Of a DNA stretch of 64,000 nucleotides, positions 46,113 through 56,052 are shown piece after piece. Position 1 is the first letter of the stretch. Each line of letters opens with the position of its first letter. The notes under the pieces were generated by a model. It did not search any database, was not told the origin of the DNA, and saw only the letters and a list, made by a program, of their open reading frames with translations. The stretch covers positions 5,270,001 to 5,334,000 of the forward strand of contig OY760427.1 of NCBI GenBank assembly GCA_963663495.1, given 5' to 3'. This DNA is from G963663495 sp963663495. GTDB lineage: Bacteria > Bacteroidota > Rhodothermia > Rhodothermales > Bin80. A program made the position numbers and the translations under genes.

Positions 46113-46592
46113 CTAGTCGTTGCTGAGCACTTCAAGCTGCTCCGCCGGTTCGACGGGCATCGCAGGTACGTCAGGGGCATCGTCTCGCCTGGAGACGATC
46201 TGCGAACGCTCCCCCATTCGAGATTCGCCGTTGAACGATGCCCCCTCCTCCACAATTAGCCGCGCTGATCGGATGGTTCCGTCCATTTTTGCCGAACTCG
46301 CCAGGAACACACGCTCCGTAGCCTGGAGCTCCCCGGAGATATGCCCCGCTATCCGTGCATTTACGCTGAACACACTACCCTCAATGTAACCCTCCGGACT
46401 GACATGACAGCAACCGTCCACATGCACCGTGCCTTTCACATACCCCGAAACACGCAGGTCGGACGCTGTCCTAATGGTTCCCTCAACCTTCGCTTCAGGT
46501 GCGATGATATTGACTGCTGGCGGAGATTGAGAATTCGACGGCCTAGTCTGGTTGGATGGGGTCACATCTTGATTGTTACCGAAAATGGGCAT
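46113..46592 (-). CDS. Bactofilin
   Basis: 159 residues from the Met of MPIFGNNQ; the open frame upstream lacks similarity. The central region is the beta-helical bactofilin domain (IIAPEAKVEGTIRTASDLRV, then KGTVHVDG, EGSVFSVNARIAG). Flanking tails are disordered and acidic. It polymerises into cytoskeletal filaments at the inner face of the membrane. An M23 peptidase gene next to it is a common pairing for cell-shape control. Confidence 0.94.
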   Translation of the reverse strand: MPIFGNNQDVTPSNQTRPSNSQSPPAVNIIAPEAKVEGTIRTASDLRVSGYVKGTVHVDGCCHVSPEGYIEGSVFSVNARIAGHISGELQATERVFLASSAKMDGTIRSARLIVEEGASFNGESRMGERSQIVSRRDDAPDVPAMPVEPAEQLEVLSND

Positions 46593-46707
46593 GAATTGAA
46601 TACCGTGTGTTCTCGTAAAGAGTCGAAAGCAGGACAACTTGATAAGAGTATATCAGGGCAGACTCCGTTTGTTGCACGGAGAACTACACCCGAAAGTCTC
46701 TAATTTA

Positions 46708-47631
46708 TCACAAGTCTAACAAAAATGAACCTGGATCTTGCGCCAACCCGTCTTGCCATAATTCAAAATGCAGGTGTGGTCCTGATGAGTAGTCTCCAGA
46801 GCCGCCGCTAAATGCGATGGCATCCCTCCGTTGTACACGATCCCCTACACGCTTGAGCAGCCGGCTGTTATGTTTATACACCGAAACATGGCCTCCCGCA
46901 TGCTGGATCGCAATTACGTGCCCCCCGGTGTGTGTCCAGTCCGCCATAATAACATAGCCGCCGCCGATCGCGCGAACGGGCGTTCCTGCCGGCGTCGCAA
47001 CATCAATGCCGTAATGACCGGCCCGCGCGTCAAACGCTCGCGTAAGGACACCGCCTACCGGAGCAAGCGTAGGCAGCCGCAGGCTGCTCAGGTACTGACT
47101 GCCATCGGTTACCGCGAATCCGGGAGGGTCAGTGGCAACCGGCATGACGTCCAAGGATATCGCGGGCTGTTCATGGTCAATCCAGTCACCGGACCCGAAA
47201 GTCTCTGGTTGCTGCGTAGCGCTGACATCTATTACATCCCCGGTACCTGCAGACAAAAGACCGGCAAGATCTTCACCTGTGATCAAAGCCTGGAGCATGC
47301 CCAGATATTCTTCCTGCACAAGGAGCGAGTCGTTGATCGCTTGAAGACGTGCTGCATTCACCATCCTCTCGGCTCGCTCGCTAGCGGACGGGAAACCAAA
47401 CAGAAGCTTCAGTGGAGTTACAGTCACCAATACGCTTGCCATCACGGCAATTACTGTGGTATAACCAGCCAAAGCCACCCAGATATCGGGCTGTTTAAGC
47501 GTATACATCCGTGACTGTTTGCTCCAATCACTGCCCATCACAATTACGGTGCGGACCGGGTCTGATCGATCCAGAAAATCCCGCAGGAAGAGCCACGTTG
47601 ATCGTAGGCGTTCAATCAGGGACGAGAACAT
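46708..47631 (-). CDS. M23 (LytM-type) metallopeptidase
   Basis: 307 residues from the Met of MFSSLIERLR; an ATG at 47691 is possible. One membrane helix (ALAGYTTVIAVMASVLVTV), a coiled-coil stretch, then the peptidase domain with zinc ligands in HYGIDVATPAG and HLHFELWQDG near the C-terminus. It probably trims or remodels peptidoglycan in the periplasm, perhaps positioned by the bactofilin downstream. Confidence 0.93.
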   Translation of the reverse strand: MFSSLIERLRSTWLFLRDFLDRSDPVRTVIVMGSDWSKQSRMYTLKQPDIWVALAGYTTVIAVMASVLVTVTPLKLLFGFPSASERAERMVNAARLQAINDSLLVQEEYLGMLQALITGEDLAGLLSAGTGDVIDVSATQQPETFGSGDWIDHEQPAISLDVMPVATDPPGFAVTDGSQYLSSLRLPTLAPVGGVLTRAFDARAGHYGIDVATPAGTPVRAIGGGYVIMADWTHTGGHVIAIQHAGGHVSVYKHNSRLLKRVGDRVQRRDAIAFSGGSGDYSSGPHLHFELWQDGLAQDPGSFLLDL

Positions 47632-47728
47632 TCTTTCGAGCGCAATCAATGAAAAATGTCGAAAGGGTTTCCAGCGCCAACAGGTCGGCATCCATCATGT
47701 TGCCCAACAACATATGCCTGGCACGCAG

Positions 47729-48016
47729 TCAGCAGAATATTATCTCGCAAACAAGGCTGGATCCAAGACATTCATTGAGTCGGTCCAGCCATGTATTGCG
47801 TTGGAGGTGGAGCTCGTGGCGCCAGATCGCCGAATTTATACGCACGTACAGCGTACCGTCCTTCACCCATGTTTTGTCTGTCCTTTTCTGTATAGACTCG
47901 GGGGCAAGGGCAATCCATGTCTCAAGAATACGCGCCTCGTCAAACTTGTCCCGAATGCCGAGGGCATCAATTGCACCGCCGATCAGTTTTCTCAATGATT
48001 TAGGACCAGAAGACAT
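47729..48016 (-). CDS. DciA-like protein (DUF721)
   Basis: 95 residues. LIGGAIDALGIRDKFDEARILETWIALAP and DGTLYVRINSAIWRHELHLQ are the DUF721 pattern. Some members load the replicative helicase DnaB. It is 97 bp upstream of the M23 gene on the same strand. Confidence 0.85.
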   Translation of the reverse strand: MSSGPKSLRKLIGGAIDALGIRDKFDEARILETWIALAPESIQKRTDKTWVKDGTLYVRINSAIWRHELHLQRNTWLDRLNECLGSSLVCEIIFC

Positions 48017-48131
48017 AGCCGTTGGGTTTTATGGCCAGTAGTGTAACATCTTGCCCCCATATTCGGACTATGGGGACAACCGTTGCCTGATTTGTAAGAC
48101 GCAGTTATCTGTATGGGGCTTCCATGGGGAA

Positions 48132-49382
48132 TTATATACGTGAGTGACCAACTGTACACAGTGAGGCACTAGTATCAATTTCACGGGTCATAGGGGTCGG
48201 TAACCCGAACGCCCCTCGCCGTGCAGAAGCCCCAATCCCGGAGGCCAGTATGTTTGCAGCCGCATTCAGGTCTGCATGATCCGCATGTCCACAGGACATA
48301 CACGTGAATTTGCTCCGTGTCTTACGGTTACTCGCTTCTGTGTGCCCACACACAGAACACCGCTGACTGGTATAGGCAGCGCTAACCCTTGTCACCTTGC
48401 GGCACTTATAGCCCAGCATCTGATCCAGCTGGCCCCAACCTGTTCGCAGTATCCCACGGTTGAGGCCAGACTTCTGTTTGACGTTTGTACCAAAGCTCTC
48501 CATCGTCCCCTTAACTGAACGTATCATCGCTTTGATCTTCAGGTCCTCCAGTATCACCGTTGAGGAGCAATGGGCAATACTGCGACTTACCTGGTGGTTC
48601 GCATTCTTGAGGACGTTAGCACGCTTGCGCTGTATGCGGGCGATTCTATGCTTCCGCCTGTTACGACGGTTGGAGCCTTTCTTCTGTCTCGCCAGTCTTC
48701 GCTGATGCCGCTTCAACTTGGCATCAAGACGCTTCGTATCCGGTTGTCTGATAATGCTTGTATCGCCCTCTGTGGAGACCATAGCGATCTGCCCGCAATT
48801 ACGGTCAATGCCTACAGCACTGCCGGTATCCTCTATTACAGGTGCCTCAATCTTGTAGCAGATGACAGCATACCATTTGCCGGCGTTCTTCTTTACCGTG
48901 GCTTTGATGGGTATACCATCAGGGTACGGGTTGCCTCCCCGCCTGCGGAGCGCCATATATCCCACTTTCGGGATATACGGCTTGCCATCCCGAACCCTTA
49001 CGTTATCCGGGATCGTGAACGAAGGCGTACTACCACGTCTGGAATGGAATCTCGGTCTTCTCTTACCTTCCTTGAAGAATGCCTTCCATGCATCCGCCTG
49101 ATATTTCAATGTGTATCTAACGACACCAAAGGAGTATTCAGGTAGCCACTCGACCGTACGGCGCAGTGCCGTGAACCGCTTCCCCAGCGAGAAGAAGCTT
49201 ACCGAGGGCGGCTTCTCTCCAGCCTCTTTCGCTTTCTTGTACGCCTCGCTCTGCTCTGCGAGGATGGCATTCCACACAAACCTACACGCACCCGCTAATC
49301 CAGCAAGTTGCTTGGCGTTACTCCGACTTCCGGGCAACAGCCTGTATGTGATATTACGGTATGCACTAACTGTTTCGGGCAT
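48132..49382 (-). CDS. tnpB: TnpB homologue, intact copy G
   Basis: 416 residues with RuvC Asp/Glu/Asp and all four zinc cysteines conserved. It differs from copy A by scattered substitutions (for example VTRVSAAYTSQ and AMIRSVKG), so it is not a very recent duplicate. No partner transposase. Confidence 0.92.
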   Translation of the reverse strand: MPETVSAYRNITYRLLPGSRSNAKQLAGLAGACRFVWNAILAEQSEAYKKAKEAGEKPPSVSFFSLGKRFTALRRTVEWLPEYSFGVVRYTLKYQADAWKAFFKEGKRRPRFHSRRGSTPSFTIPDNVRVRDGKPYIPKVGYMALRRRGGNPYPDGIPIKATVKKNAGKWYAVICYKIEAPVIEDTGSAVGIDRNCGQIAMVSTEGDTSIIRQPDTKRLDAKLKRHQRRLARQKKGSNRRNRRKHRIARIQRKRANVLKNANHQVSRSIAHCSSTVILEDLKIKAMIRSVKGTMESFGTNVKQKSGLNRGILRTGWGQLDQMLGYKCRKVTRVSAAYTSQRCSVCGHTEASNRKTRSKFTCMSCGHADHADLNAAANILASGIGASARRGAFGLPTPMTREIDTSASLCTVGHSRI

Positions 49383-49493
49383 GGCACTGTGGTATATAAC
49401 TCCCTAATAGATGGCAATTATATAGTATATAGTGTTTGCCAGAAAAAGGTAGGAGGGCTGAAAAACGGCGAAACAAGGCCGTTTGATACTCGT

Positions 49494-49532
49494 CATATCC
49501 ATCTGTAAGCGTTACGGTTACAGATGGATATG
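49494..49532 (+). promoter_or_regulatory. Perfect 15-bp hairpin at the ISNCY left end
   Basis: CATATCCATCTGTAA pairs with TTACAGATGGATATG across a 9-nt loop, 135 bp before the transposase start. The same hairpin, shortened, survives in the remnant at 18.2-18.4 kb, so it seems conserved in the family. It could block transcription or translation entering from outside. Confidence 0.6.
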
Positions 49533-49666
49533 AGCCATACCGTATTTGCACATTGCAGATTATTCAGCCAGCGTGTCTCTAACGAATGTTTGGCCAAATC
49601 CTTCTGTTTCGGGCGTTTTCATCGATATAAGGCCCCTTGGGGCCGATTATTCATACGATTACTACC

Positions 49667-51091
49667 ATGCGGATTGTAGAGGATACACAGTTTAAGCTCG
49701 GGCAGGTCCCCATTGAAGAGATGACCTTCCACCCCAAAGACCGGGACGATATACCGGCAGTGCTAAAAGGTCTGCAGCACCTGTATTGCGACCCAACGGC
49801 TCGGCAGAAGATCTTTGAGATCCTGGAGAAGCAGTTGCTTCCGAATATTGATTTGCAGCGTGGTCGTCCGGGGATGGCACTTTGGCGCGTCTTTGTCTTG
49901 GGGGTATTGAAGCAGGCCCTCAACTGCGACTTTGATCGTTTGAGGAGCCTGGCCGCCAATCATTTGGAGGTGCGCCAGATGCTGGGGCATACGAATTTCT
50001 GGGACGAGCCTGTCTATCAGCTGCAGACCGTTATTGATAACGTGAGCCTGCTAACAGCGGACATCCTGAAGCAGATCAACGATGCGGTGGTGGCTTGCGG
50101 TCACCGATTGGTAGAACAGGAGCCAGAGGAGCCGCTTCTTTGCCGGGTTGATTCGGCGGTGGCCAAAGCGAATGTGGAGTGGCCTACGGATGTTCGTTTG
50201 TTGTGGGAATCAATGCGGTGCCTGATTCGGGAGTTGCATTGCGCATGTGAGGCGCACAGCCTTGCGGGCTGGCGCAAGGCTGTGTACTGGAGTCGTACCT
50301 TGAAGAAGGCCTTCAACCGGGTGCGTACGCGCCGTCAGTGGCGTGATGAGTCGAAGGTGAGAAAGTATGTGAAGATGTGTCGTGTTCTGATTGAGCGTGC
50401 GGAGAGCAGTGTCAGCGTGTTGAAGGAGAAAGACGCGGATCTTGAGGAGGTGTTGCGGTACTTGGCAGATGCACAAAGGCAGATAGATCAAGTAGATAGT
50501 CGTCTATTGAAGGGGGAGGTGATTCCGCATGATGAGAAGGTATTTTCGATACATGAGCCGCATACTCGTTGGATCACCAAGGGGAAGGCGGGGGTGATTG
50601 CGGAGTTGGGTCTGCCGGTATGCGTGCTGGAGGATCAGCATCAGTTGATATTGTGGCATCAGATACTGCACGAAGGGGTGGATTCGGATATGATTGTGGG
50701 GTTTATGAAGGAAGCGAAGGATCGGTATCCGGCGATCACATCGTGCAGCATGGATAAGGGGTACTCATCGGTAAAGAACCGTAAGGCGCTGGAGCCGGTG
50801 TTGGACACGGTGATCATGCCGAAGAGGGGTAAGTTGAGCAAAGCGGACAAGGAGAGGGAATCCGATCCGAAGTTTGTGGAGGGTCGTCGTCAGCATCCGG
50901 CAGTGGAGTCGGCGATCAACAATTTGAATCATCGGGGCCTGGGTTTGATACGGACCCGTGGCAAGGAAGGCTTTGTTCGAACGGTGGCGCTGGTAGTGGT
51001 AGCGGCGAATGTGCACCGTATCGGGCAGATAGTGAAGCGGAGCGAGGAGCGACGAAGGCGGTGCGAGCAGGCCCGCAAGCGCGCGGCGTAG
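49667..51091 (+). CDS. ISNCY-family transposase
   Basis: 474 residues from ATG 49667. The opening LGQVPIEEMTFHPKDRDDIPAVLKGLQ and GRPGMALWRVFVLGVL match the ISNCY group I know from ISDol1-like elements. The Asp and Glu of the DDE core probably lie in SCSMDKGYSS and in the HPAVESAINNLNHRGL region. The frame is intact and the ends are good, so it may still be active. Confidence 0.85.
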   Translation: MRIVEDTQFKLGQVPIEEMTFHPKDRDDIPAVLKGLQHLYCDPTARQKIFEILEKQLLPNIDLQRGRPGMALWRVFVLGVLKQALNCDFDRLRSLAANHLEVRQMLGHTNFWDEPVYQLQTVIDNVSLLTADILKQINDAVVACGHRLVEQEPEEPLLCRVDSAVAKANVEWPTDVRLLWESMRCLIRELHCACEAHSLAGWRKAVYWSRTLKKAFNRVRTRRQWRDESKVRKYVKMCRVLIERAESSVSVLKEKDADLEEVLRYLADAQRQIDQVDSRLLKGEVIPHDEKVFSIHEPHTRWITKGKAGVIAELGLPVCVLEDQHQLILWHQILHEGVDSDMIVGFMKEAKDRYPAITSCSMDKGYSSVKNRKALEPVLDTVIMPKRGKLSKADKERESDPKFVEGRRQHPAVESAINNLNHRGLGLIRTRGKEGFVRTVALVVVAANVHRIGQIVKRSEERRRRCEQARKRAA

Positions 51092-51517
51092 GTACTCGCG
51101 CGAGCGTCTTCAGCACAGAATCAAGGTAGCCTGCAAGGGCGAGAGGCCAACGTATGTTCATGCCTCGCTGATGGACGACAAAAACACGTCTGATCAACGT
51201 CAAAACCCTAGGATTGCCGGCGTGAGCGGACAAAGTCGGCACCGTTACCGTCGAAAAATCCTTGCTGACTTGTCATTCCGATCCCCAATTCGAATTCCAG
51301 CCCCCCACTCAGCCAAGAGTCGCTCGCAAGACCATACTTTTCTGGCAAACACTATATAGCATGAATACCCACGTGTTGAGTTATTTGAAATAATTGCAGT
51401 TTTTCGTGAGAAGCGGGAACCGATTATGAACAACTGGCGAAAGCCATCCTGTCTGCACCACCAAAGCACAAAAAGTAACTCCTGCGAAAACGTGTGGCAC
51501 TCAGCCATATAACTCCC

Positions 51518-51695
51518 TTACCTTGCCTATTCGATAGGATTGTTGCCTCAACCTATCCGAGCAACACCGGCCGAGCTGGTGCACGACTTTTCCTAGGACC
51601 GAATACAACGCGAGCCGTGGATCTTACCTTGTGAGGGTATCATAGCGCCCCTTAGTGAGGTATAGTCCGTTACCTTAGCCAAGGCCTGTGCGACA
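51518..51695. other. Spacer upstream of the tolC-like gene
   Basis: 178 bp between element G and the outer-membrane gene, presumably holding its promoter. No box assigned. Confidence 0.4.
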
Positions 51696-53102
51696 ATGTT
51701 GATGAAGACCATGCGATGGATCCAAATTCTTTCCGTTAGTGCAGTAATGGCAGCCGGGCCTGTGGGTGTGGATGCGCAGGACACCGTGCGCGTTTCGCTC
51801 GCTAAAGTGGTCGCACAATCGATTGATGCCAGTCCTGAACTGGCGAGCCAGCGGACTGAAGTTGCATTCGCGGGTGCCCGGTTTGAAATGGCAAGGGCAT
51901 CACGGTTTGTACCCGACTTGGTCAGCAACACGGCAGTTTCGATGGCGCCGGGCATAAGCAATCCAAACGGCGTGGATTCAGAGGCCTTGTATCTGGATCC
52001 CAATGTACGCAACGACTTCAGTCAGCTGACCCCGTTCGCTTACGCAGATGTCAGCTTTGTCCAGCCAATCTATACATGGGGAAGCCTTGGAGGCAACATT
52101 GCAGCGGCATCCGCAGGCCGTGATGTAGAGGTGCACACGGTCGAAGCAATGGTAGAGGATATCGGACTGCGCGCTGCGGGGCTCTACTATTCCCTAGTAC
52201 TGGCCGTGGACTTGCTGCGGCTGACAGACCGGGCGGGAGATGTTCTGGAAGATGCAAAAGCAGAAATCGCTCGGCTTCTGGAAGAAGGCGACCCCGAGGT
52301 GGACGATGCGGACCACTATCAGTTACTGATAACAGAGCAGGAGTTCTTGCACAGTCGGGAAGATGTCCGCCAGCAGCGACGCATTGCCAGCGTAGCGCTG
52401 CGCCGCCAACTCCTGATTCCAGACTCCTCGTCCGTCCTTCCGACCGCTGAAAACCTTGTTCCCGTAAACTATGTTGTTGCAGATCTTGAGAGCTATATGG
52501 TAGCGGCTCGGCAACGCCCCGTCATGCGTGCGGCCCGGGCAGGTCTTGCTGCTCGCAATGCCCTCTTGCGCGCAGCGCGCGCCGACTACTTCCCGCAGAT
52601 AGCCCTCGTGGGTTCGGCTAGCGTGAGTGCTGCAACAGGCCGGTACCGACAGCCGAATCCTTTCGTTAGCGATGGTTTCCGTGCAGCGCGGGCGCGGACG
52701 GGGTTCGCCATCAGTCAGAAGCTGAATTTTCCCATAACGCGTGCTCGTGTGTCACAGGCTAGAGCCCAGCGTGATGGCATTCGGCACCAGCTGGAGGCAG
52801 CGGAGCAACTGGTGCTCTTTGAGACTGAGGCGGCGTGGCGCAAGGTTCACATTGCGGGGGCGGCGTTAGCCGCCCAGGATTCGTCTCTCGCCATCACAAA
52901 GGAATGGCTGCGCGTAGAAACCATAAATTTTGACCTCGGATTTGGTGATACCGAGAATCTCATCAAGGCTGTCCAAGCCAATCTGGAGACAGAAGCCCGC
53001 TACCTGGATGCCGTCAGGAATTACAACTTGGCCGTGCTGAGACTACTCAAGGCGGCGGGACTCTTGACAGAGCAGGCCCGCGCGGGACTCCTCGTTGAAT
53101 GA
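51696..53102 (+). CDS. TolC-family outer membrane efflux protein
   Basis: 468 residues. A signal peptide ends near VGVDAQ (residues 1-27). The body shows the duplicated helical hairpin pattern of TolC (SLAKVVAQSIDASPELASQR at the start and ARQRPVMRAARAGLAARNALL halfway), the second repeat beginning near residue 270. It forms the outer-membrane duct of an efflux or secretion complex. The next gene overlaps its stop by 4 bp (ATGA). The inner-membrane pump expected with such pairs is absent; insertions begin soon after. Confidence 0.9.
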   Translation: MLMKTMRWIQILSVSAVMAAGPVGVDAQDTVRVSLAKVVAQSIDASPELASQRTEVAFAGARFEMARASRFVPDLVSNTAVSMAPGISNPNGVDSEALYLDPNVRNDFSQLTPFAYADVSFVQPIYTWGSLGGNIAAASAGRDVEVHTVEAMVEDIGLRAAGLYYSLVLAVDLLRLTDRAGDVLEDAKAEIARLLEEGDPEVDDADHYQLLITEQEFLHSREDVRQQRRIASVALRRQLLIPDSSSVLPTAENLVPVNYVVADLESYMVAARQRPVMRAARAGLAARNALLRAARADYFPQIALVGSASVSAATGRYRQPNPFVSDGFRAARARTGFAISQKLNFPITRARVSQARAQRDGIRHQLEAAEQLVLFETEAAWRKVHIAGAALAAQDSSLAITKEWLRVETINFDLGFGDTENLIKAVQANLETEARYLDAVRNYNLAVLRLLKAAGLLTEQARAGLLVE

Positions 53103-53725
53103 TGACTAGACTCTCTACGACTATGGCTACAATACTGATAAGAACCCTTATTGTGGTAGCAGCCACCGTGATCGTGCTGCCTGTCCGGGCCCAAAATCCG
53201 GAAGCGGAGGTACTGGCGTTCCTTCAAAAGCGTGATATGGAGATTAAGGCGGCCGTCGGAGAGATGTCTGCGGATGCAACGGTTGATACCCGCGACGCGG
53301 TTGCCGAGCTGATCAATGCGCGCATTGACTTTGGCGAAATGGGACGCAGAGCTCTTGGTCCCCACGCCAACGACCTATCCGAAGAAGAGCTGGAGCGATT
53401 TATCAATACATTTGCTGCCATTGTGCGATCGCAGGCGCTGGGCGATCTGAGCGTATACCAAGCCGAAATAGCTTACAAGGACATCAGCGTGACCGGCGAC
53501 GAGGCGAGTGCCCACACTAGTGCGGTAATGAAGGATGTAACGCTCCCCGTGAAGTACCTCCTGCTCCGTGAGGACAATAACTGGTGGTTGTATGACATCG
53601 TCATCGACGGTGTCTCAACGATTGATGGCTATGCAGTTTCTTTCCGCAGCTTCATTCGCAAACGGGGTTTTGACACATTCATGGCAAACCTGGATCGCCG
53701 CTTGGCCCGGAGTCAAGGCGAATAG
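53099..53725 (+). CDS. MlaC/Ttg2D-family periplasmic protein
   Basis: 208 residues. A signal peptide ends near VRAQ (residue 32). ARIDFGEMGRRALGPHANDLSEEELERF and WWLYDIVIDGVS are the MlaC pattern. Such proteins carry lipids across the periplasm. It is translationally coupled to the tolC-like gene. Confidence 0.9.
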   Translation: MMTRLSTTMATILIRTLIVVAATVIVLPVRAQNPEAEVLAFLQKRDMEIKAAVGEMSADATVDTRDAVAELINARIDFGEMGRRALGPHANDLSEEELERFINTFAAIVRSQALGDLSVYQAEIAYKDISVTGDEASAHTSAVMKDVTLPVKYLLLREDNNWWLYDIVIDGVSTIDGYAVSFRSFIRKRGFDTFMANLDRRLARSQGE

Positions 53726-54182
53726 ATGCTCGGGTGGAGACTGTGTCCGACGAATTGCGGTGATGCATCTCGGAGACAATGCCTACCGTATCTGGCACCG
53801 GCACGTACAGATGTTGTCGGCCCCTGAAACAGGATCCCCGCTCGTGCGGCGTATCCGTACGGTGAAGTACTTATCAATAAGGGCACTTACTCTCTCAATT
53901 AAAGAAAGTTAGACCGCGATCCGAAGGTTAATTGAATGGCGTCGGTTGGGTGTGCAGGAGTCAAGTACCTGACAGCGTGTTCGCAGACCAGTACACAGAT
54001 CTATCTGATGAGCCTTTTGCAAAACCCTCGAATCGGGATGTTTTAGTCTGAATATACGATTTCGTAAGTAGGTGGTCGGTCGGCTAGATTTGACTGCTCC
54101 GCGGGTGCATATGGAGGATTCTGCAGGCCGTGGGAATGTATGCTAGCAAGCACAATAGAGGGACTGGAACCTCCGTGTTAGG
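53726..54182. other. Intergenic, no supported gene
   Basis: About 457 bp. It holds a 21-bp sequence (53850-53870) also found at 18348-18368, but no recognisable gene or RNA. A transporter gene may have been lost here. Confidence 0.4.
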
Positions 54183-54190
54183 TATCTTTG

Positions 54191-55665
54191 GGGAGTTATA
54201 TGGCTGAGTGCCACGCGTTTTCGCAGGAGTTACTTTTTGTGCTTTGGTGGTGCAGACAGGATGGCTTTCGCCAGTTTTTCATAATCGGTTCCCGCTTCTC
54301 ACGAAAAACTGCAATTATTTCAAATAACTCAACACGTGGGTATTCATGCTATATAAGTTCTATATATCGAGGAGTTATATACCACAGTGCCATGCCCGAA
54401 ACGGTTAGTGCATACCGTAATATCACATACAGGCTATTGCCCGGAAGTCGGAGTAACGCCAAGCAACTTGCTGGATTAGCGGCTGCGTGTAGGTTTGTGT
54501 GGAATGCCATCCTCGCAGCGCAGAGCGAGGCGTACAAGAAAGCGAAAGAGGCTGGAGAGAAGCCGCCCTCGATAAGCTTCTTCTCGCTGGGGAAGCAGTT
54601 CACGGCGCTGCGCCGCACGGTCGAGTGGCTACCTGAATACTCCTTTGGTGTCGTTAGATATACATTGTAGTCAGATACCCATTGAAATATCAGGCGGATG
54701 CATGGAAGGCATTCTTCAAGGAGGGTAAGAGAAGACCGAGATTCCATTCCAGACGTGGTAGTACGCCTTCCTTCACGATCCCGGATAACGTAAGGGTTCG
54801 GGATGGCAAGCTGTATATCCCGAAAGTGGGATATATGGCGCTCCGCAGGCGGGGAGGCAACCCGTACCCTGATGGTATACCCGTCAAAGCCACTGTAAAG
54901 AAGAACGCCTGCAAAGGATATGCTGTCATCTGCTACAAGATGGAGGCACCTGTAATGGAGGATACCGGCGGTGCTGTAGGCATTGACCGTAATTGCGGGC
55001 AGGTCGCTGTGGTCTCCACAGAGGGCGATACAAGCATTATCAGACAACCGGATACCAAGCGTCTTGATGCCAAGTTGAAGCGGCATCAGCGAAGACTGGC
55101 GAGACAGAAGAAAGGCTCCAACCGTCGTAACAGGCGGAAGCATAGAATCGCCCGCATACAGCGCAAGCGTGCGAACATCCTCAAGAATGCGAACCACCGG
55201 GTAAGTCGCAGTATTGCCAAATGCTCCTCAACGGTGATACTGGAGGACCTGAAGATCAAAGCGATGACACGTTCAGCTAAGGGGACGATGGAGAGCTTTG
55301 GCACAAACGTCAGACAGAAGTCTGGCCTCAACCGTGGAATACTGCGAACAGGTTGGGGCCAGCTGGATCAGATGCTGAGCTATAAGTGCCGCAAGGTGAT
55401 AAAGGTTACCGCTGCCTATACGAGTCAGCGGTGTTCTGTGTGTGGGCACACAGAAGCGAGTAACCGTAAGACGCAGAGCAAATTCACGTGTATGTCCTGT
55501 GGACATGCGGATCATGCAGACCTGAATGCGGCTGCAAACATACTGGCCTCCGGGATTGGGGCTTCTGCACGGCGAGGGGCGTTCGGGTTACCGACCCCTA
55601 TGACCCGTGAAATTGATACTAGTGCCTCACTGTGTACAGTTGGTCACTCACGTATTATAATTCCC
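54191..55665 (+). mobile_element. tnpB transposon, copy H (TIR plus 8-bp target duplication)
   Basis: 1475 bp with GGGAGTTATATGGC at 54191 and ...TATAATTCCC at 55665, flanked by TATCTTTG (54183-54190 and 55666-55673). MITE-like module at about 54191-54355. It sits two bases beyond its duplication from the left end of the IS66 copy. Confidence 0.88.
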
Positions 55666-55710
55666 TATCTTTGGAGTGAGCGTGCGGTGAACTACATCTT
55701 GATTAGGTGA
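54392..55710 (+). pseudogene. tnpB: tnpB copy H, broken by a 17-bp insertion
   Basis: After VVRYTL a 17-bp insertion (around 54668-54684) adds a stop and a frameshift. The remainder (from KYQADAW) is open and keeps the RuvC and zinc residues. One extra T near the end (CGTATTATAATT) also removes the native stop. Confidence 0.88.
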
Positions 55711-55725
55711 TGGGTCCTGGGGAGC

Positions 55726-56052
55726 TTGCCGGTGGACGTGAGAACCCAGACCCCAGATCGCATGGCGGAGCCCAAACCTACGGTGGAAGAGATGCTACCG
55801 CTGGTAGAGCAGTATAAACGAAAGGACCTAGTCCGCAGCGGCGTTTTGTGCAAAGCACGGCATCTCGTATGGGCAGTTGAATTACTGGAGGCGGAAGGAT
55901 CGCCAGGAGACTGCAGCCGAGGCTTCGTGGAGATAGGCAGTGCAGCACCATGGGTAGCGGCACAGGTAGAGATCGCATATCCGGGTGGGATACGGGTGCG
56001 GTTCTTTGCACCGGTCTCTGCTTCGTACCTGGCCAAGCTGACGCAGTCATGA
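55726..56052 (+). pseudogene. IS66 first ORF, degenerate
   Basis: It begins like the intact copy at 19.9 kb (RTQTPDRMAEPKPTVEEMLPLVEQY) but loses the conserved tail after a frameshift near 55830. Confidence 0.7.

Larger units (their letters stand above)
49432..51352 (+). mobile_element. ISNCY-family insertion sequence, intact
   Basis: Terminal repeats GTGTTTGCCAGAAAA (49432) and its inverse ending at 51352, both bordered outside by TATATA. It lies within the MITE-like module of element G. One transposase gene is carried. Confidence 0.85.
48127..51517 (-). mobile_element. tnpB transposon, copy G, interrupted by ISNCY
   Basis: The tnpB end GGGAATTATATACG is at 48127 and the outer inverted GGGAGTTATATGGC ends at 51517. 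ISNCY (49432-51352) splits the MITE-like module. Flanks CTTCCATG and TTACCTTG share only five of eight positions, so no target duplication is claimed; a rearrangement is likely. Confidence 0.75.

Noticed and set aside
48119..51525. 8-bp target duplication for tnpB element G
   Set aside because: CTTCCATG and TTACCTTG agree at only five positions, not enough to claim a duplication.
54188..54360. Frame through the MITE module reading MGSYMAECHAFSQELLFVLW
   Set aside because: It is disrupted in other copies and spans non-coding termini, so it is a repeat and not a gene.
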